Assembly: GCF_006088715.1 (NCBI RefSeq)
Contig: NZ_CP030771.1
Location: 5,847,501 to 5,911,500 of the forward strand
DNA length: 64,000 bases
From: Streptomyces sp. YIM 121038
Lineage (GTDB): Bacteria; Actinomycetota; Actinomycetes; Streptomycetales; Streptomycetaceae
Direction: 5' to 3'
The notes below the pieces were generated by a model. That model had not been told where the DNA came from. It ran no database searches and was given only the letters and a program-made list of their open reading frames with translations. The position numbers and the translations under genes were made by a program. Of the stretch, positions 1 through 8,229 are shown piece after piece. The stretch's first letter is position 1, and each line of letters begins with the position of its first letter.

Positions 1-96
1 GCACACCTCACGCAATCCGCCGCACGCCACTGAGCGGCGGCTCCCTTTCCTACGTATCGTCAGTTGACGGCTCAACGGGAGAGGCGGCGGACAGCC

Positions 97-624
97 ATGG
101 TTCACGGCATGCGCACGGACACCCACACCGGCTATGCCCGGCGGACCGGCTGGCGGGACACCGCCACCCGCTACGCCCTGCTCCCGTTGAGGATCTTCCT
201 CGGAGTCACCTTCATCTACGCGGGCCTGGACAAGCTCACCGACAGCGCCTTCATGAAGGAGAGCGGCGCCGGCTCGATCGGCGAGCAGATGCACAACATC
301 CGCGACATCTCCGCCCTCCCCGAACTCGTCGACCTCGCCCTGAAGAGCCCCGTCGGCTTCGGCTACGCCATCGCCCTCGGTGAACTGGCCGTCGGCATCG
401 GCACCCTGATCGGCCTGCTCGCCCGGGTCGCCGCGCTCGGCGGCGCGCTGATCTCGCTCAGCCTCTGGCTGACCATGAGCTGGTCCGCCGAGCCCTACTA
501 CTACGGCAACGACCTCGCCTATCTGATGGCCTGGCTGCCTCTCGTGCTCGCCGGGGCGTCCTTCCTCTCCGTCGACGCCTGGATCGCCCAACGCCGCGAT
601 GCCTCCGGGCTACGGCTGCGCTAG
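97..624 (+). CDS. DoxX family integral membrane protein
   Basis: The 175-residue product has four predicted membrane helices (about residues 27-45, 86-108, 112-130 and 140-158). The first contains a GVTFIYAGLDKL segment typical of the DoxX/DoxD family. Members are small inner-membrane proteins, in some bacteria linked to thiosulfate:quinone oxidoreductase or redox stress; the substrate here is not evident. The ATG at 97 is chosen because GGGAGAGGCGG lies about 9 bases upstream. A TTG at 64 in the same frame would add 11 residues without a ribosome site. It is convergent with the small membrane protein gene that ends at 621. Family call is good, function unknown. Confidence 0.8.
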   Translation: MVHGMRTDTHTGYARRTGWRDTATRYALLPLRIFLGVTFIYAGLDKLTDSAFMKESGAGSIGEQMHNIRDISALPELVDLALKSPVGFGYAIALGELAVGIGTLIGLLARVAALGGALISLSLWLTMSWSAEPYYYGNDLAYLMAWLPLVLAGASFLSVDAWIAQRRDASGLRLR

Positions 625-896
625 CCCCGGCCCGACCCGCTCGTGCGCGTCTCGCCCGGGCCCATGGTGCGCGTCCCGTCCTCGCGGCCTGCGGCGCGGG
701 CCCGGCGGCCCTTGCGTATGCCGTGGGCCACGGTCGCCGTGGCGCCCGCGAGGCACAGACCTCCCGTCACGATCGGGATGATCACGAACCAGGGCGTGTC
801 CCACAGACCGCCCGCGTCGCCCGCGTAGACGAGCCCGGCGAGCGTCACGAAGAAGCCCGCGACCAGCCGGCCCGGCTGGAACTCATGACGCAGCAC
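621..896 (-). CDS. small two-helix membrane protein following the PspC gene
   Basis: A 91-residue protein with two hydrophobic segments (about residues 10-28 and 36-60), then a basic, low-complexity Gly/Arg-rich tail. It starts with GTG behind a strong GGAGGTG at about 903-908 and overlaps the last 14 bases of the upstream PspC-domain gene, so it is probably translationally coupled to it. The pairing suggests an accessory to the envelope-stress membrane protein. No catalytic motif is visible and the family was not recognised. The Arg-rich tail could be an artefact of open high-GC frame. Confidence 0.6.
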   Translation of the reverse strand: MLRHEFQPGRLVAGFFVTLAGLVYAGDAGGLWDTPWFVIIPIVTGGLCLAGATATVAHGIRKGRRARAAGREDGTRTMGPGETRTSGSGRG

Positions 897-2211
897 GTGC
901 CACCTCCGCCTGCCCGACGCCGACCTCGAGCCGCAGGTCGAGCGTGCCTTCGCCCTTGACGCCCGCGGGCGGGTCCAACGTCACCGTCTTCTGCTTGCCG
1001 GGGGCGATGTCCACGTCCTGGCTGTCGTCGCTCGGCAGCTGGATGTCGCCGACACCCACCTCGATCCTCACGTCCACCTTGGTGTCCTCCGGCACGATCA
1101 CCTTCAGCTTTCCGGCGCCCACCTCCGCCCGCGTGCGCACCGTCTGGTCCTTGCGGAGGTCGACCCGGCTCAGATCCAGGGTGGCGACGCCCGTCCCCAG
1201 CTCGTACCGAGGGCGGATGTCCGAGGCCGTGGCCGGGGTCCAGTCCTTGCGTATCCAGTCCGCCGTGATGTTCTTCGGCAGGGCCGCGGAGGTGGCGACG
1301 AGGGCGGCGGTGATCACCGCGAGCACGAGGGAGCCCGCACCCGTGCGCCCCAGGAACGAGCTGATCGCGATGCCGAGGCCGAGCACGCCGAGCGCACAGG
1401 CGAACCCGGTCTCCAGGCTGGTGCCCAGCGGCTGGTCCTCCCAGGTCAGGCTCGTGCCGAGGCCGGCCGCGAGCAGGGCGGCCAGAAACACCCAGCCACC
1501 GATCCAGCGCGGCCCGCGGCGCCCCGGCGGCTCCTTGTCCAAGGGAGGCGCACCCCACGCCGAGGTGTGCCCCGGGGGCGGCTGATACTCCACCGCGACC
1601 GGCTCGGGGCCCCAGAAGTACTTCGGCGGGCCCTCCTCGCCGGCGGGGGTGCGCCACCAGGACGGGGCCCCGGTCACGGGCGGCGCCTTCGTCTCCGGCG
1701 GGGCGTCCGCGACGGCCTGGGCGGCCGCGGGGTCCGGGTCCGGGGTGCCGCGCTGGCGCGACCAGTACCCCGCGCCCGCGAGGAGGACGCCGAGGACGGC
1801 GGCGAAGGTCAGCGCCCCGCTGTTGCCGATCAAGGTCAGGAACACGCCGCAGCCGACGAGGGCGAAGAGGACGGCGGTCAGGGCGTGGCCGTCCACGCGG
1901 GCGGTCAGCAGCCGTCGCGCCTCGTTCTCCTCCTCTCCCTCGTAAGGGATGAGCAGCCAGGCGAAGCCGTAGAAGACCAGGCCGAGACCGCTGGTGACCG
2001 CGAGCACGGCCAGGCCGATGCGGAAGATCACCGGGTCCATGTCGCAGTGCCGGCCGAGGCCCGCGCACACGCCGCCCAGCTTGCGGTGCCGGGGGTCGCG
2101 GCGGAACTTCCGCTCGCGCGCGACCTCCGGATCGCCCGGCACCTCGGCCGTCGCGGACGGATGATCGCGCGGCGGGGCCTGTGGACCCGGCGCGGGCTGC
2201 TGATCTGTCAT
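883..2211 (-). CDS. PspC-domain membrane protein with LiaF-like C-terminal domain
   Basis: A 442-residue protein. A PspC domain sits at about residues 36-92 (LGGVCAGLGRHCDMDPVIFR, then a membrane helix). Further helices lie near 105-145 and 235-310. The C-terminal 100 residues carry repeated V-G-x-G strands (EVGAGKLKVIVPEDTKVDV), like the LiaF/VraT cell-wall-active-antibiotic-response domain. LiaF-type proteins hold a partner histidine kinase in check until the envelope is stressed. The divergent PspC kinase and regulator from 2440 fit that scheme, so this protein is the likely modulator (inference). Start: ATG at 2211, the only good start before the PspC domain. Confidence 0.8.
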   Translation of the reverse strand: MTDQQPAPGPQAPPRDHPSATAEVPGDPEVARERKFRRDPRHRKLGGVCAGLGRHCDMDPVIFRIGLAVLAVTSGLGLVFYGFAWLLIPYEGEEENEARRLLTARVDGHALTAVLFALVGCGVFLTLIGNSGALTFAAVLGVLLAGAGYWSRQRGTPDPDPAAAQAVADAPPETKAPPVTGAPSWWRTPAGEEGPPKYFWGPEPVAVEYQPPPGHTSAWGAPPLDKEPPGRRGPRWIGGWVFLAALLAAGLGTSLTWEDQPLGTSLETGFACALGVLGLGIAISSFLGRTGAGSLVLAVITAALVATSAALPKNITADWIRKDWTPATASDIRPRYELGTGVATLDLSRVDLRKDQTVRTRAEVGAGKLKVIVPEDTKVDVRIEVGVGDIQLPSDDSQDVDIAPGKQKTVTLDPPAGVKGEGTLDLRLEVGVGQAEVARAAS

Positions 2212-2439
2212 GAGTCCATGGTGACGGCCCCGCCCCGCCCGCGGCAGTCGGGACAACCCTGGCCGAACCCTGATATCGCCCCTGACGGCCCCGGAGCCGC
2301 ACCCCTGATACCGGCCCCGCGCCCGGCACCGCCCTGCCCTCGACCCCGTGACCGGCCCCGGCGCCGGCCCCGAGATCAGGGGAGTCTCGGGGATCGACCC
2401 TGATGCCCCCGGCCCCGCCCGCGTGTGACCATCGGTGGC
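2212..2439. promoter_or_regulatory. divergent control region with repeated CCCTGAT elements
   Basis: The 228 bases between the PspC protein and the PspC kinase hold CCCTGATA at 2268-2275 and 2303-2310, and an inverted pair ATCAGGG (2375-2381) / CCCTGAT (2398-2404). Repeated, phased elements between a regulator operon and its likely target suggest binding sites for the LuxR-type response regulator encoded at 3723. This is inference from position and repetition. Confidence 0.4.
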
Positions 2440-3726
2440 ATGCCAGACGCCGCAGCTGTACCCATCGAAGACGAGCGGCCGCTGCGGAAGCTCTATCGCA
2501 GCGGTGAGGGCCGCCTGCTCGGCGGGGTCGCGCGCGGCCTCGCGGGCCACCTCGGCCTGCCCGTCATCTGGGTCCGGCTCATCTTCATCGGCCTCTTCAC
2601 GGCGAACGGCCTCGGTGCCCTGCTCTACGCGGCGTTCTGGTTCTTCGTGCCGCTCGGCGTCGGCGGCGTCGCCGCCCAGCGCGCCGCCGTGGTCACCACG
2701 GAGACGGCGGCGGACGGCCGCCGCAGACTCGTCGCCCGCAAGCCGGACAAGGGCCAGATCGTCGCGCTCCTCGCGATGCTCGCCGTCGCCATGGTCTTCG
2801 TCGGCAGCGTGGACCTCGGCGGCCCGACGAAGGCGTATCTCTGGCCGACCCTGCTCGTCGCCGCCGGTGTCGCCCTCGTCTGGCGCCAGGCGGACAACGC
2901 CCGGCGGGCCCGTTGGATGGAGGTCGGCCGCAAGCGCCGCACCCTGACGATCGCCCGGACCGCGGCCGGTGTGCTCCTCGTCGGCGTCGGCGTGTCCGGC
3001 ATCTTCGTGCTGCGCGGCTCCGCGTCCGACCTGGGCGCGGCCCTGCAGGCGGCGCTCGCCGTGCTCGTCGGCATAGCGCTGCTCGCGGGCCCCTATCTCG
3101 TACGGATGACACAGGACCTCTCCGAGGAGCGGCTGATGCGCATCCGTGCCCAGGAGCGCGCCGAGGTCGCCGCCCACGTGCACGACTCGGTGCTCCACAC
3201 CCTGACGCTCATCCAGCGCAACGCGGACAGTCCCGGTGAGGTCCGCCGCCTCGCCCGCGCGCAGGAGCGCGACCTGCGCGCCTGGCTGTACAAGCCGGAG
3301 GGCACCGGCAAGGAGGAGGCGGAGGAGCCCGACACCCTCGCCGAGGCGGTCCGGCGCAACGCCGCGGAGGTCGAGGACAAGCACGGCGTCCCCATCGAGG
3401 TCGTCGTCGTCGGCGACTGTCCGCTCGACGAGCGCCTGACGGCACAGATGCAGGCCGCGAGAGAAGCGATGGTGAACGCCGCCAAGTACGGTGGCGAGGG
3501 CGGCGCGGTGCAGGTCTTCGCCGAGGTCGAGGGGGAGACGGTCTTCGTGTCCGTCCGCGACCGCGGCCCGGGCTTCGACCTGGACGCGGTACCGGACGAC
3601 CGCATGGGCGTACGAGAATCGATCATCGGCCGCATGCAGCGCAACGGCGGTACGGCGCGGCTGCGCACGGTGCCGGGCGGCGGCACGGAAGTCGAGCTGG
3701 AGATGGAGAGGACGGCGGCGACATGA
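2440..3726 (+). CDS. PspC-domain sensor histidine kinase
   Basis: About 428 residues. An N-terminal PspC domain (LLGGVARGLAGHLGLPVIWV, about residues 25-80) is followed by further membrane helices to about residue 225. A HisKA_3-type dimerisation helix follows with phospho-acceptor His in HVHDSVLHTL, then a HATPase_c domain (REAMVNAAKYGG; DRGPGFD; GGGTEVELE). This is the LiaS/DesK class of kinases that pair with NarL-type regulators. The start is ATG at 2440; a GTG at 2425 would add five residues. The stop overlaps the next gene's start (ATGA), so kinase and regulator are co-translated. Likely senses cell-envelope stress (family inference). Confidence 0.85.
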   Translation: MPDAAAVPIEDERPLRKLYRSGEGRLLGGVARGLAGHLGLPVIWVRLIFIGLFTANGLGALLYAAFWFFVPLGVGGVAAQRAAVVTTETAADGRRRLVARKPDKGQIVALLAMLAVAMVFVGSVDLGGPTKAYLWPTLLVAAGVALVWRQADNARRARWMEVGRKRRTLTIARTAAGVLLVGVGVSGIFVLRGSASDLGAALQAALAVLVGIALLAGPYLVRMTQDLSEERLMRIRAQERAEVAAHVHDSVLHTLTLIQRNADSPGEVRRLARAQERDLRAWLYKPEGTGKEEAEEPDTLAEAVRRNAAEVEDKHGVPIEVVVVGDCPLDERLTAQMQAAREAMVNAAKYGGEGGAVQVFAEVEGETVFVSVRDRGPGFDLDAVPDDRMGVRESIIGRMQRNGGTARLRTVPGGGTEVELEMERTAAT

Positions 3727-4457
3727 GCGACGCGACCGAAGCGAGCGGGCCCGTGGATCCGGCCGCCGGGGCAGCGGAGGCCGGGACCGGCGCCGCACGG
3801 CGGGTGAAGGTCGTCCTGGTCGACGACCACCGGATGTTCCGCACGGGAGTGCAGGCGGAGATCGGCCAGACCGAGCGCACGGGGGTCGAGGTCGTCGGCG
3901 AGGCCGCGGACGTCGACCAGGCGGTCACCGTGATCACGGCGACCCGGCCCGAGGTCGTGCTGCTCGACGTGCACCTGCCGGGCGGCGGCGGGGTGGAAGT
4001 CCTGCGCCGCTGCGCGCCGTTGATGGCGGACGCGGAGAGCCCGGTGCGGTTCCTCGCGCTGTCCGTCTCGGACGCCGCCGAGGACGTCATCGGCGTCATC
4101 CGGGGCGGTGCCCGCGGCTATGTCACCAAGACCATCACCGGCACCGACCTGGTCGACTCGATCTTCCGGGTGCAGGAGGGCGACGCGGTGTTCTCGCCGC
4201 GCCTCGCCGGGTTCGTCCTGGACGCCTTCGCCTCGACGGACGCGGCGCCGGTCGACGAGGACCTGGACCGCCTCACCCAGCGCGAGCGCGAGGTCCTGCG
4301 CCTCATCGCGCGCGGGTACGCGTACAAGGAGATCGCCAAGCAGCTGTACATCTCCGTGAAGACGGTCGAGTCGCATGTGTCGGCGGTCCTGAGGAAGCTC
4401 CAGCTGTCGAACCGGCACGAGCTGACGAGGTGGGCGACGGCCCGGCGACTCGTCTGA
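3723..4457 (+). CDS. NarL/LuxR-family response regulator
   Basis: A 244-residue regulator. The receiver domain (about residues 28-150) has the acidic pocket in VLVDDHRMF, phospho-acceptor Asp82 in VVLLDVHLPG, and the conserved Lys in YVTKTITG. A LuxR-type HTH follows at about 178-240 (LTQREREVLRLIARGYAYKE, then VKTVESHVSAVLRKL). Its ATG overlaps the kinase stop by four bases, so it is the cognate partner of the PspC kinase. Likely targets are its own divergent promoter region and envelope genes. The first 25 residues are an Ala/Gly-rich extension. Confidence 0.9.
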   Translation: MSDATEASGPVDPAAGAAEAGTGAARRVKVVLVDDHRMFRTGVQAEIGQTERTGVEVVGEAADVDQAVTVITATRPEVVLLDVHLPGGGGVEVLRRCAPLMADAESPVRFLALSVSDAAEDVIGVIRGGARGYVTKTITGTDLVDSIFRVQEGDAVFSPRLAGFVLDAFASTDAAPVDEDLDRLTQREREVLRLIARGYAYKEIAKQLYISVKTVESHVSAVLRKLQLSNRHELTRWATARRLV

Positions 4458-4582
4458 CGGGCCCGCCCCGCCCCGCTCAGACGCCCGCCCCGCTCCGCTC
4501 CGGCGCCCGCCCCGCTCCGGCGCCCTGCCCGCCCCGCGGCCGTCCGGCGGCTAGTCCCGCTCGTCCCGCTCCCGCGCGGCCC

Positions 4583-5689
4583 TCACGCCACCCGTGTGGC
4601 CCCCGCGAACGGCATCTGGTCGATGGGGGCCAGCCGGACCGGAGCGCTGGGGTTGGGGGCGTGGATCATCTGGCCGTTGCCCACGTAGAGGCCGACGTGG
4701 CTGATGCCGGAGTAGAAGAACACCAGGTCGCCCGGCTGGAGTTCGGAGCGTCCGACGCGGCGGCCCGCGTCGATCTGGGCGTAGGTCGTGCGCGGCAGGG
4801 AGACGCCCGCCGCGCGGTAGGCGGCCTGGGTGAGGCCGGAGCAGTCGAAGGCGTTCGGGCCCGTGGCGCCCCAGACGTAGGGGCTGCCGAGCGCCTTGTA
4901 GGCGTACGAGACGGCCTTCGCGGCGCGGGAGTCGGGGGCCTTCACGGCGCCCGCCGGGGCCGCGCCACGTGCGTCGTCCCGGGAGGCCCGGCCGGAGCCG
5001 TCGGAGCCGTCCGAGCCGTCCGAGTCCGCTGTGCCGGGGCCGTCTTCGCCGCGCTCGGCGCGGGCGAGGCGCGCCCGTTCGTCGGCGGTCAGCCGGGCGA
5101 GCAGCCGCTTGGCCTCGCCGAGCTTGCCGGTCACGGTCTTCTTGTGCTTCCTCAGGTCCGCCTGGCGGGACTTGAGGTCCCCGAGAGTGTCGTCGGCCTC
5201 GGTGTGGAGCTGGTCGAGCTCCCTGACCTGGCGCCGTACGTCGGCGACCTCGGCGGCCTGGCGGCGGCCCGCGCGGTCGGCGCGGGTGGCCCGGTCGAGG
5301 AAGGCGTCCGGGTCGGCGGAGAGCGCGAGCTGGACGGACGGGTCGACGGCTCCGGCGCGGTACTGGGCGGTGGCCAGTGAGCCCAGCCCTTGGCGCGCCG
5401 AGTTGAGCCGCTCCGTCTTGCGGGCGGCCTCGTCGCGCAGGTCCCGCAGGGACTCCTCGGCCCGGTCGGCCTTCTCCTTGGCGCCGTTGTACTTCTCGGT
5501 GGCGACCTCGGCCTCGCGGTAGAGCCTGTCGACCTTGGCCTGCACCTCACCGGGGGTGAGCCGCGGTTCGGCGTGTCCGGTGCCCTCGAAGGCGGTCGCC
5601 GTGGCGGCCGACGCGAGGGCGAGGGTGGCGGCGGTACGGGCCGTATGGCCGCTGAGCGAGCGCTGCTTCGGCTTGCGGTGCTGTGCCAC
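4583..5689 (-). CDS. secreted NlpC/P60 (C40) peptidoglycan endopeptidase
   Basis: About 368 residues. A basic N-terminus and an Ala-rich hydrophobic stretch (about residues 12-32) act as signal peptide. A long coiled coil (about 40-200) follows, then an Asp/Ser/Gly linker and a C-terminal NlpC/P60 domain (last 115 residues). The catalytic Cys is in FDCSGLTQ, His in ISHVGLYVGN, and a second polar residue in MIHAPNP. Such enzymes cut peptide stems of peptidoglycan outside the cell. GTG at 5689 is preferred because GGAG lies 6-7 bases upstream; an ATG seven codons earlier lacks a site. Paralogue of the gene at 6498. Confidence 0.88.
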   Translation of the reverse strand: MAQHRKPKQRSLSGHTARTAATLALASAATATAFEGTGHAEPRLTPGEVQAKVDRLYREAEVATEKYNGAKEKADRAEESLRDLRDEAARKTERLNSARQGLGSLATAQYRAGAVDPSVQLALSADPDAFLDRATRADRAGRRQAAEVADVRRQVRELDQLHTEADDTLGDLKSRQADLRKHKKTVTGKLGEAKRLLARLTADERARLARAERGEDGPGTADSDGSDGSDGSGRASRDDARGAAPAGAVKAPDSRAAKAVSYAYKALGSPYVWGATGPNAFDCSGLTQAAYRAAGVSLPRTTYAQIDAGRRVGRSELQPGDLVFFYSGISHVGLYVGNGQMIHAPNPSAPVRLAPIDQMPFAGATRVA

Positions 5690-5731
5690 GGAGGCTCCAC
5701 GTCCTTCCACAGTGGCCAGGTCCGGTTACGG

Positions 5732-5774
5732 GTCCGGCGGCGCCGCGCACAGGGGGAACGGGGCGCCGCCGGAC
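5732..5774 (-). promoter_or_regulatory. 13-bp perfect stem-loop in the leader of the NlpC/P60 gene
   Basis: The arms 5732-5744 and 5762-5774 are exact inverted complements (core CCGGCGGCGCC / GGCGCCGCCGG) around a 17-base loop. The structure ends about 40 bases before the GTG start. It does not match the c-di-AMP riboswitch seen upstream of the paralogue, so it is a separate leader structure or an attenuator. Between the start codon and the next gene at 6032 (5690-6031) nothing else was recognised. Confidence 0.4.
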
Positions 5775-6031
5775 TTCTCGGCGGTGATGTCCGGCTGCCG
5801 TCCCTGGTCCGGACGACGGTGAGGAGCCGGTCACCGGTCATGGACGCTAAACCTCGCCGTCACCGGGTCGTGACCTGTTGTGCGGAAGTGGCGCCCGCGG
5901 CCCGCTCGTGACCGGGCGCGACCGCTCCGGCGGCCGGTCGGCACCCGCTTCACCCGTTCCTGTGACCGATGTGGTGTTTGTGGTCCACCTGCCTGAAGGG
6001 GGGTGATACGGGCCCGGTTAGGCTCCGCCCC

Positions 6032-6385
6032 ATGGACGTACTCATCCATCTCTTCGTCGGCCTGCACATCATCGGCATCGCCTCGCTCCTGGGCGGCTTC
6101 CTGACCCAGATGAAGGCGATGGGTGCCGGGACGGCCCGCTTCAGCCCCCCGATGCTGCACGGCGCGCTCACCATGCTGATCACGGGCGTGGCCCTGGTCG
6201 GCCTGAACCAGGCCGACGACAACGAGGTCAACAACCTCAAGATCGGCATCAAGATGGCGGTCCTCGTCGTGATCCTCGGGCTCGTGTACCTGAAGCGCGA
6301 CGAGGAGAAGGTGGACAAGGCGATGTTCGGCGCGGTCGGCGCGCTGACGACGGCGAACATCTTCATCGCCGTCCTGTGGACGTAG
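6032..6385 (+). CDS. small integral membrane protein
   Basis: A 117-residue protein with four hydrophobic helices (about residues 2-22, 42-60, 70-88 and 98-116) and short charged loops (LKRDEEKVDK). No catalytic residues are evident; conserved Streptomyces membrane proteins of this size exist but the role is unknown. The start is ATG at 6032, where a TTAGGCT hexamer 7-8 bases upstream suggests leaderless transcription. The last seven codons plus stop are duplicated in tandem immediately downstream. It converges on the NlpC/P60 gene at 6498, with a perfect hairpin between them. Confidence 0.75.
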   Translation: MDVLIHLFVGLHIIGIASLLGGFLTQMKAMGAGTARFSPPMLHGALTMLITGVALVGLNQADDNEVNNLKIGIKMAVLVVILGLVYLKRDEEKVDKAMFGAVGALTTANIFIAVLWT

Positions 6386-6406
6386 CATCGCCGTCCTGTG
6401 GACGTA
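6364..6406 (+). repeat. tandem duplication of the gene's 3' end
   Basis: Bases 6364-6384 and 6386-6406 are identical (21 bases, period 22) and start CATCGCCGTCCTGTGG. The first copy covers the final codons up to the stop TAG of the membrane protein gene; the second lies just past the stop. It looks like a slippage or short tandem duplication that left the reading frame intact. Confidence 0.85.
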
Positions 6407-6421
6407 AGCGCCCGCTGCCCG

Positions 6422-6474
6422 CGTTTTCGGCCCTCTACGTAGAAGAGCGACTTCTACGTAGAGGGCCGAAAACG
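6422..6474. terminator. bidirectional terminator, 24-bp perfect stem
   Basis: The arms 6422-6445 and 6451-6474 are perfect inverted complements with a five-base loop (AGCGA). The stem contains GGCCCTCTACGTAGAAG and ends in TTTT/AAAA at its base, so it can give a U-tract on either strand. It lies between two convergent genes and serves both. Confidence 0.9.
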
Positions 6475-6497
6475 TGTCGCCCTCCTAAGGGGCGGGG

Positions 6498-7772
6498 TCA
6501 GGCGGGCCGGACCACGCTGTGGATCGGCATGTAGTAGATCGACTCGACGCGTACGTTCGCGCCCGGCTTGGGGGCGTGGATCATCTTGCCGTTGCCTATG
6601 TAGATCCCTACGTGGCTGATGTCGTCGTAGAAGAAGACCAGGTCACCGCGTTTGGCGCTGGACGTGGGCACCGTCGTGCCGACCTTCACCTGGTCCCAGG
6701 TGGTGCGGGGCAGTGAGATCCCGGCGGTCTTCCACGCGGCCCGCGTCAGCCCGGAGCAGTCGTAGGAGCCGGGGCCCGTGGCGCCCCATACGTAGGGCTT
6801 GCCGATCTGCTTCTCGGCGAAGCCGATCACCTTCTCGGCCTTCGCGGCGTACCCGCCGTCCGTGCTTCCGGAGCCCGAACCGGAACCGGAGCCCGAACCG
6901 GAGTCAGAGTCGGAGCCGGAACCCGATCCCGAGCCGGTACCGGAGCCGGACCCGGTACCGGCACCCGACCCGGCCCCCGTCCCCGAGCCGCCGCCGGAGC
7001 CCTGCTCCCGCTCCTTCCGGGCCTCCTCCGCCTTCCGCTTGCGCTCCTCCTCGGCCTGTTTGCGCGCCAGCTCGGCGGCCTTGCGCCGGGCCGCCTCCTC
7101 CTTCCGCTTCTCGATCGCGGCGAGCCGCGCCTTCTCCTCGGCGGTCAGCTTCGACAGGAGGGTGCGGGCCTCGCCGAGCTTGGTCTGGACGGTCCGCTTG
7201 CTCGACTTCAGCTCGTCGCGGGAGTCGCTGAGCGTCTTCAGGCCCTTCGTGGCCCTCGCGCGCTGCTTGGTGGCCGCCACCTGCCGCGTCTGGTAGTCGT
7301 CGACCGCCTTCTTCTGGCGGTTGGTGAGCCGGTCCGCGAGGTGGTTCTGGTCGAAGAAGCCCTTCGGGTCGTCGGCGAGCATCAGGGCGGCGGTCTCGGA
7401 GACGGCGCCGGTGCGGTACTGGGCGGCCGCGAAGGAGCCGAGCTGCCGACGGGCCTCGTTCAGGTCGTCCGTGCGCTCGGCGACGTCGTCCAGGAGCTTG
7501 TCGACGTGCTTGCGCTGCTTGTCGGTGCGCTCCTTCGCCGAGTTGTACTTCTGGGTGGCCACGCCCGCCTGGTGGTAGAGGTCGTCGACCTTCTTCTGGA
7601 CCTCTTCGAGACTCGGTTCGGCGGGCCTGGTGGGCTCCGCGGGAGCGGACGGTGCCGCGTTCGCGCTCTGTGACAGGAGCGCTACGGAGGTCAGCGCGGC
7701 CGTCGTGATGCCGAGTGCGGGGGCGCTGCGTGCCAGGGGGGAGCGGGTGCGCGGCTTGCGGTGCGACGCCAA
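6498..7772 (-). CDS. secreted NlpC/P60 (C40) endopeptidase with Ser-Gly linker
   Basis: A 424-residue protein built like its neighbour at 4583: basic start, hydrophobic signal segment (about residues 15-40), long coiled coil (about 50-255, ending in a Lys/Glu/Arg-rich stretch), then a repetitive Gly/Ser/Asp linker (about 255-305) and a C-terminal NlpC/P60 domain. The catalytic Cys is in [11 protein letters not shown] and His in [10 protein letters not shown]. The start is TTG at 7772 with GGAG nine bases upstream. A c-di-AMP riboswitch occupies the leader, so expression is predicted to follow the c-di-AMP/osmotic state, as known for Streptomyces wall hydrolases. Confidence 0.9.
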   Translation of the reverse strand: MASHRKPRTRSPLARSAPALGITTAALTSVALLSQSANAAPSAPAEPTRPAEPSLEEVQKKVDDLYHQAGVATQKYNSAKERTDKQRKHVDKLLDDVAERTDDLNEARRQLGSFAAAQYRTGAVSETAALMLADDPKGFFDQNHLADRLTNRQKKAVDDYQTRQVAATKQRARATKGLKTLSDSRDELKSSKRTVQTKLGEARTLLSKLTAEEKARLAAIEKRKEEAARRKAAELARKQAEEERKRKAEEARKEREQGSGGGSGTGAGSGAGTGSGSGTGSGSGSGSDSDSGSGSGSGSGSGSTDGGYAAKAEKVIGFAEKQIGKPYVWGATGPGSYDCSGLTRAAWKTAGISLPRTTWDQVKVGTTVPTSSAKRGDLVFFYDDISHVGIYIGNGKMIHAPKPGANVRVESIYYMPIHSVVRPA

Positions 7773-7790
7773 GGGAGGCGACTCCTTCCG

Positions 7791-7950
7791 TGGACCGCCT
7801 ACCGGGTTAGCTGTCGGGTTCGGGCGGTTCGGAAGGGCTGCCCTACCGGCCCGTGCGAGGCGCAGCGGGACGGATTCACCCCAGGATCATGGTGGGTCCC
7901 CGGCTCCGGGCGCGTCGGGATCGGCGCGCGGCGGACTCGGCGGAGGCCGC
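7791..7950 (-). promoter_or_regulatory. c-di-AMP (ydaO/yuaA) riboswitch
   Basis: Read on the minus strand, the leader contains the conserved ydaO blocks in order: GGGGACCCA, GGGGTGAATCC, a variable GC stem, AGGGCAGCCCTTCCGAA, then CCCGAACCCGACAGCTAACC and GGTAGGC. The last block ends about 15-20 bases before the TTG start. In Streptomyces this RNA class controls rpf and NlpC/P60 wall-hydrolase genes; c-di-AMP binding turns expression off. Boundaries are approximate. Confidence 0.85.
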
Positions 7951-8197
7951 GCGGCCCGGCGTGGTTCGCCGGTTTGGGGGGACGTGCGGCCCGCGGAGCA
8001 CGCTAGCCAACTCCTGTGGCGCGGGGGAAGATTGATGTTCGATATGCCCGATACGTTTTCGTGACTTTCCGCACCTCCGTGTCCTCCCCGGCGCCGCCGC
8101 GACGCGGCTCACCTGCGGCGTGGCCCGGCGTGACCGCCCGGTGGCACCCCGTGGACGGCGCTGGGCGGCCGCGGCGGTGGCCGGAACCCGGGGTGGT

Positions 8198-8220
8198 TTG
8201 TCAGTGGGGCCGCCTAGACT
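8198..8220 (+). promoter_or_regulatory. PafBC-type DNA-damage promoter of pcrA
   Basis: TTGTCAGTG (8198-8206), eight bases, then TAGACT (8215-8220) matches the actinobacterial RecA-NDp consensus TTGTCRGTG-N8-TAnnnT, recognised with the PafBC activator in the LexA-independent DNA-damage response. The pcrA ATG lies nine bases after the -10 hexamer. The rest of 7951-8197 shows no gene. Confidence 0.8.
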
Positions 8221-8229
8221 CGGGAGGCG

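Noticed and set aside
1..96. Hairpin CCGCC...GGCGG and TTGACG upstream of the DoxX gene
   Set aside because: Too short and partial at the window edge to call a terminator or promoter.
883..3798. 971-codon frame on the minus strand
   Set aside because: The part above 2211 is antisense to the PspC kinase; the PspC domain begins right after the ATG at 2211.
5700..5900. Second c-di-AMP riboswitch upstream of the first NlpC/P60 gene
   Set aside because: The GGGGTGAATCC and CAGCTAACC blocks are missing; only a CCGTAACC fragment is loosely similar.
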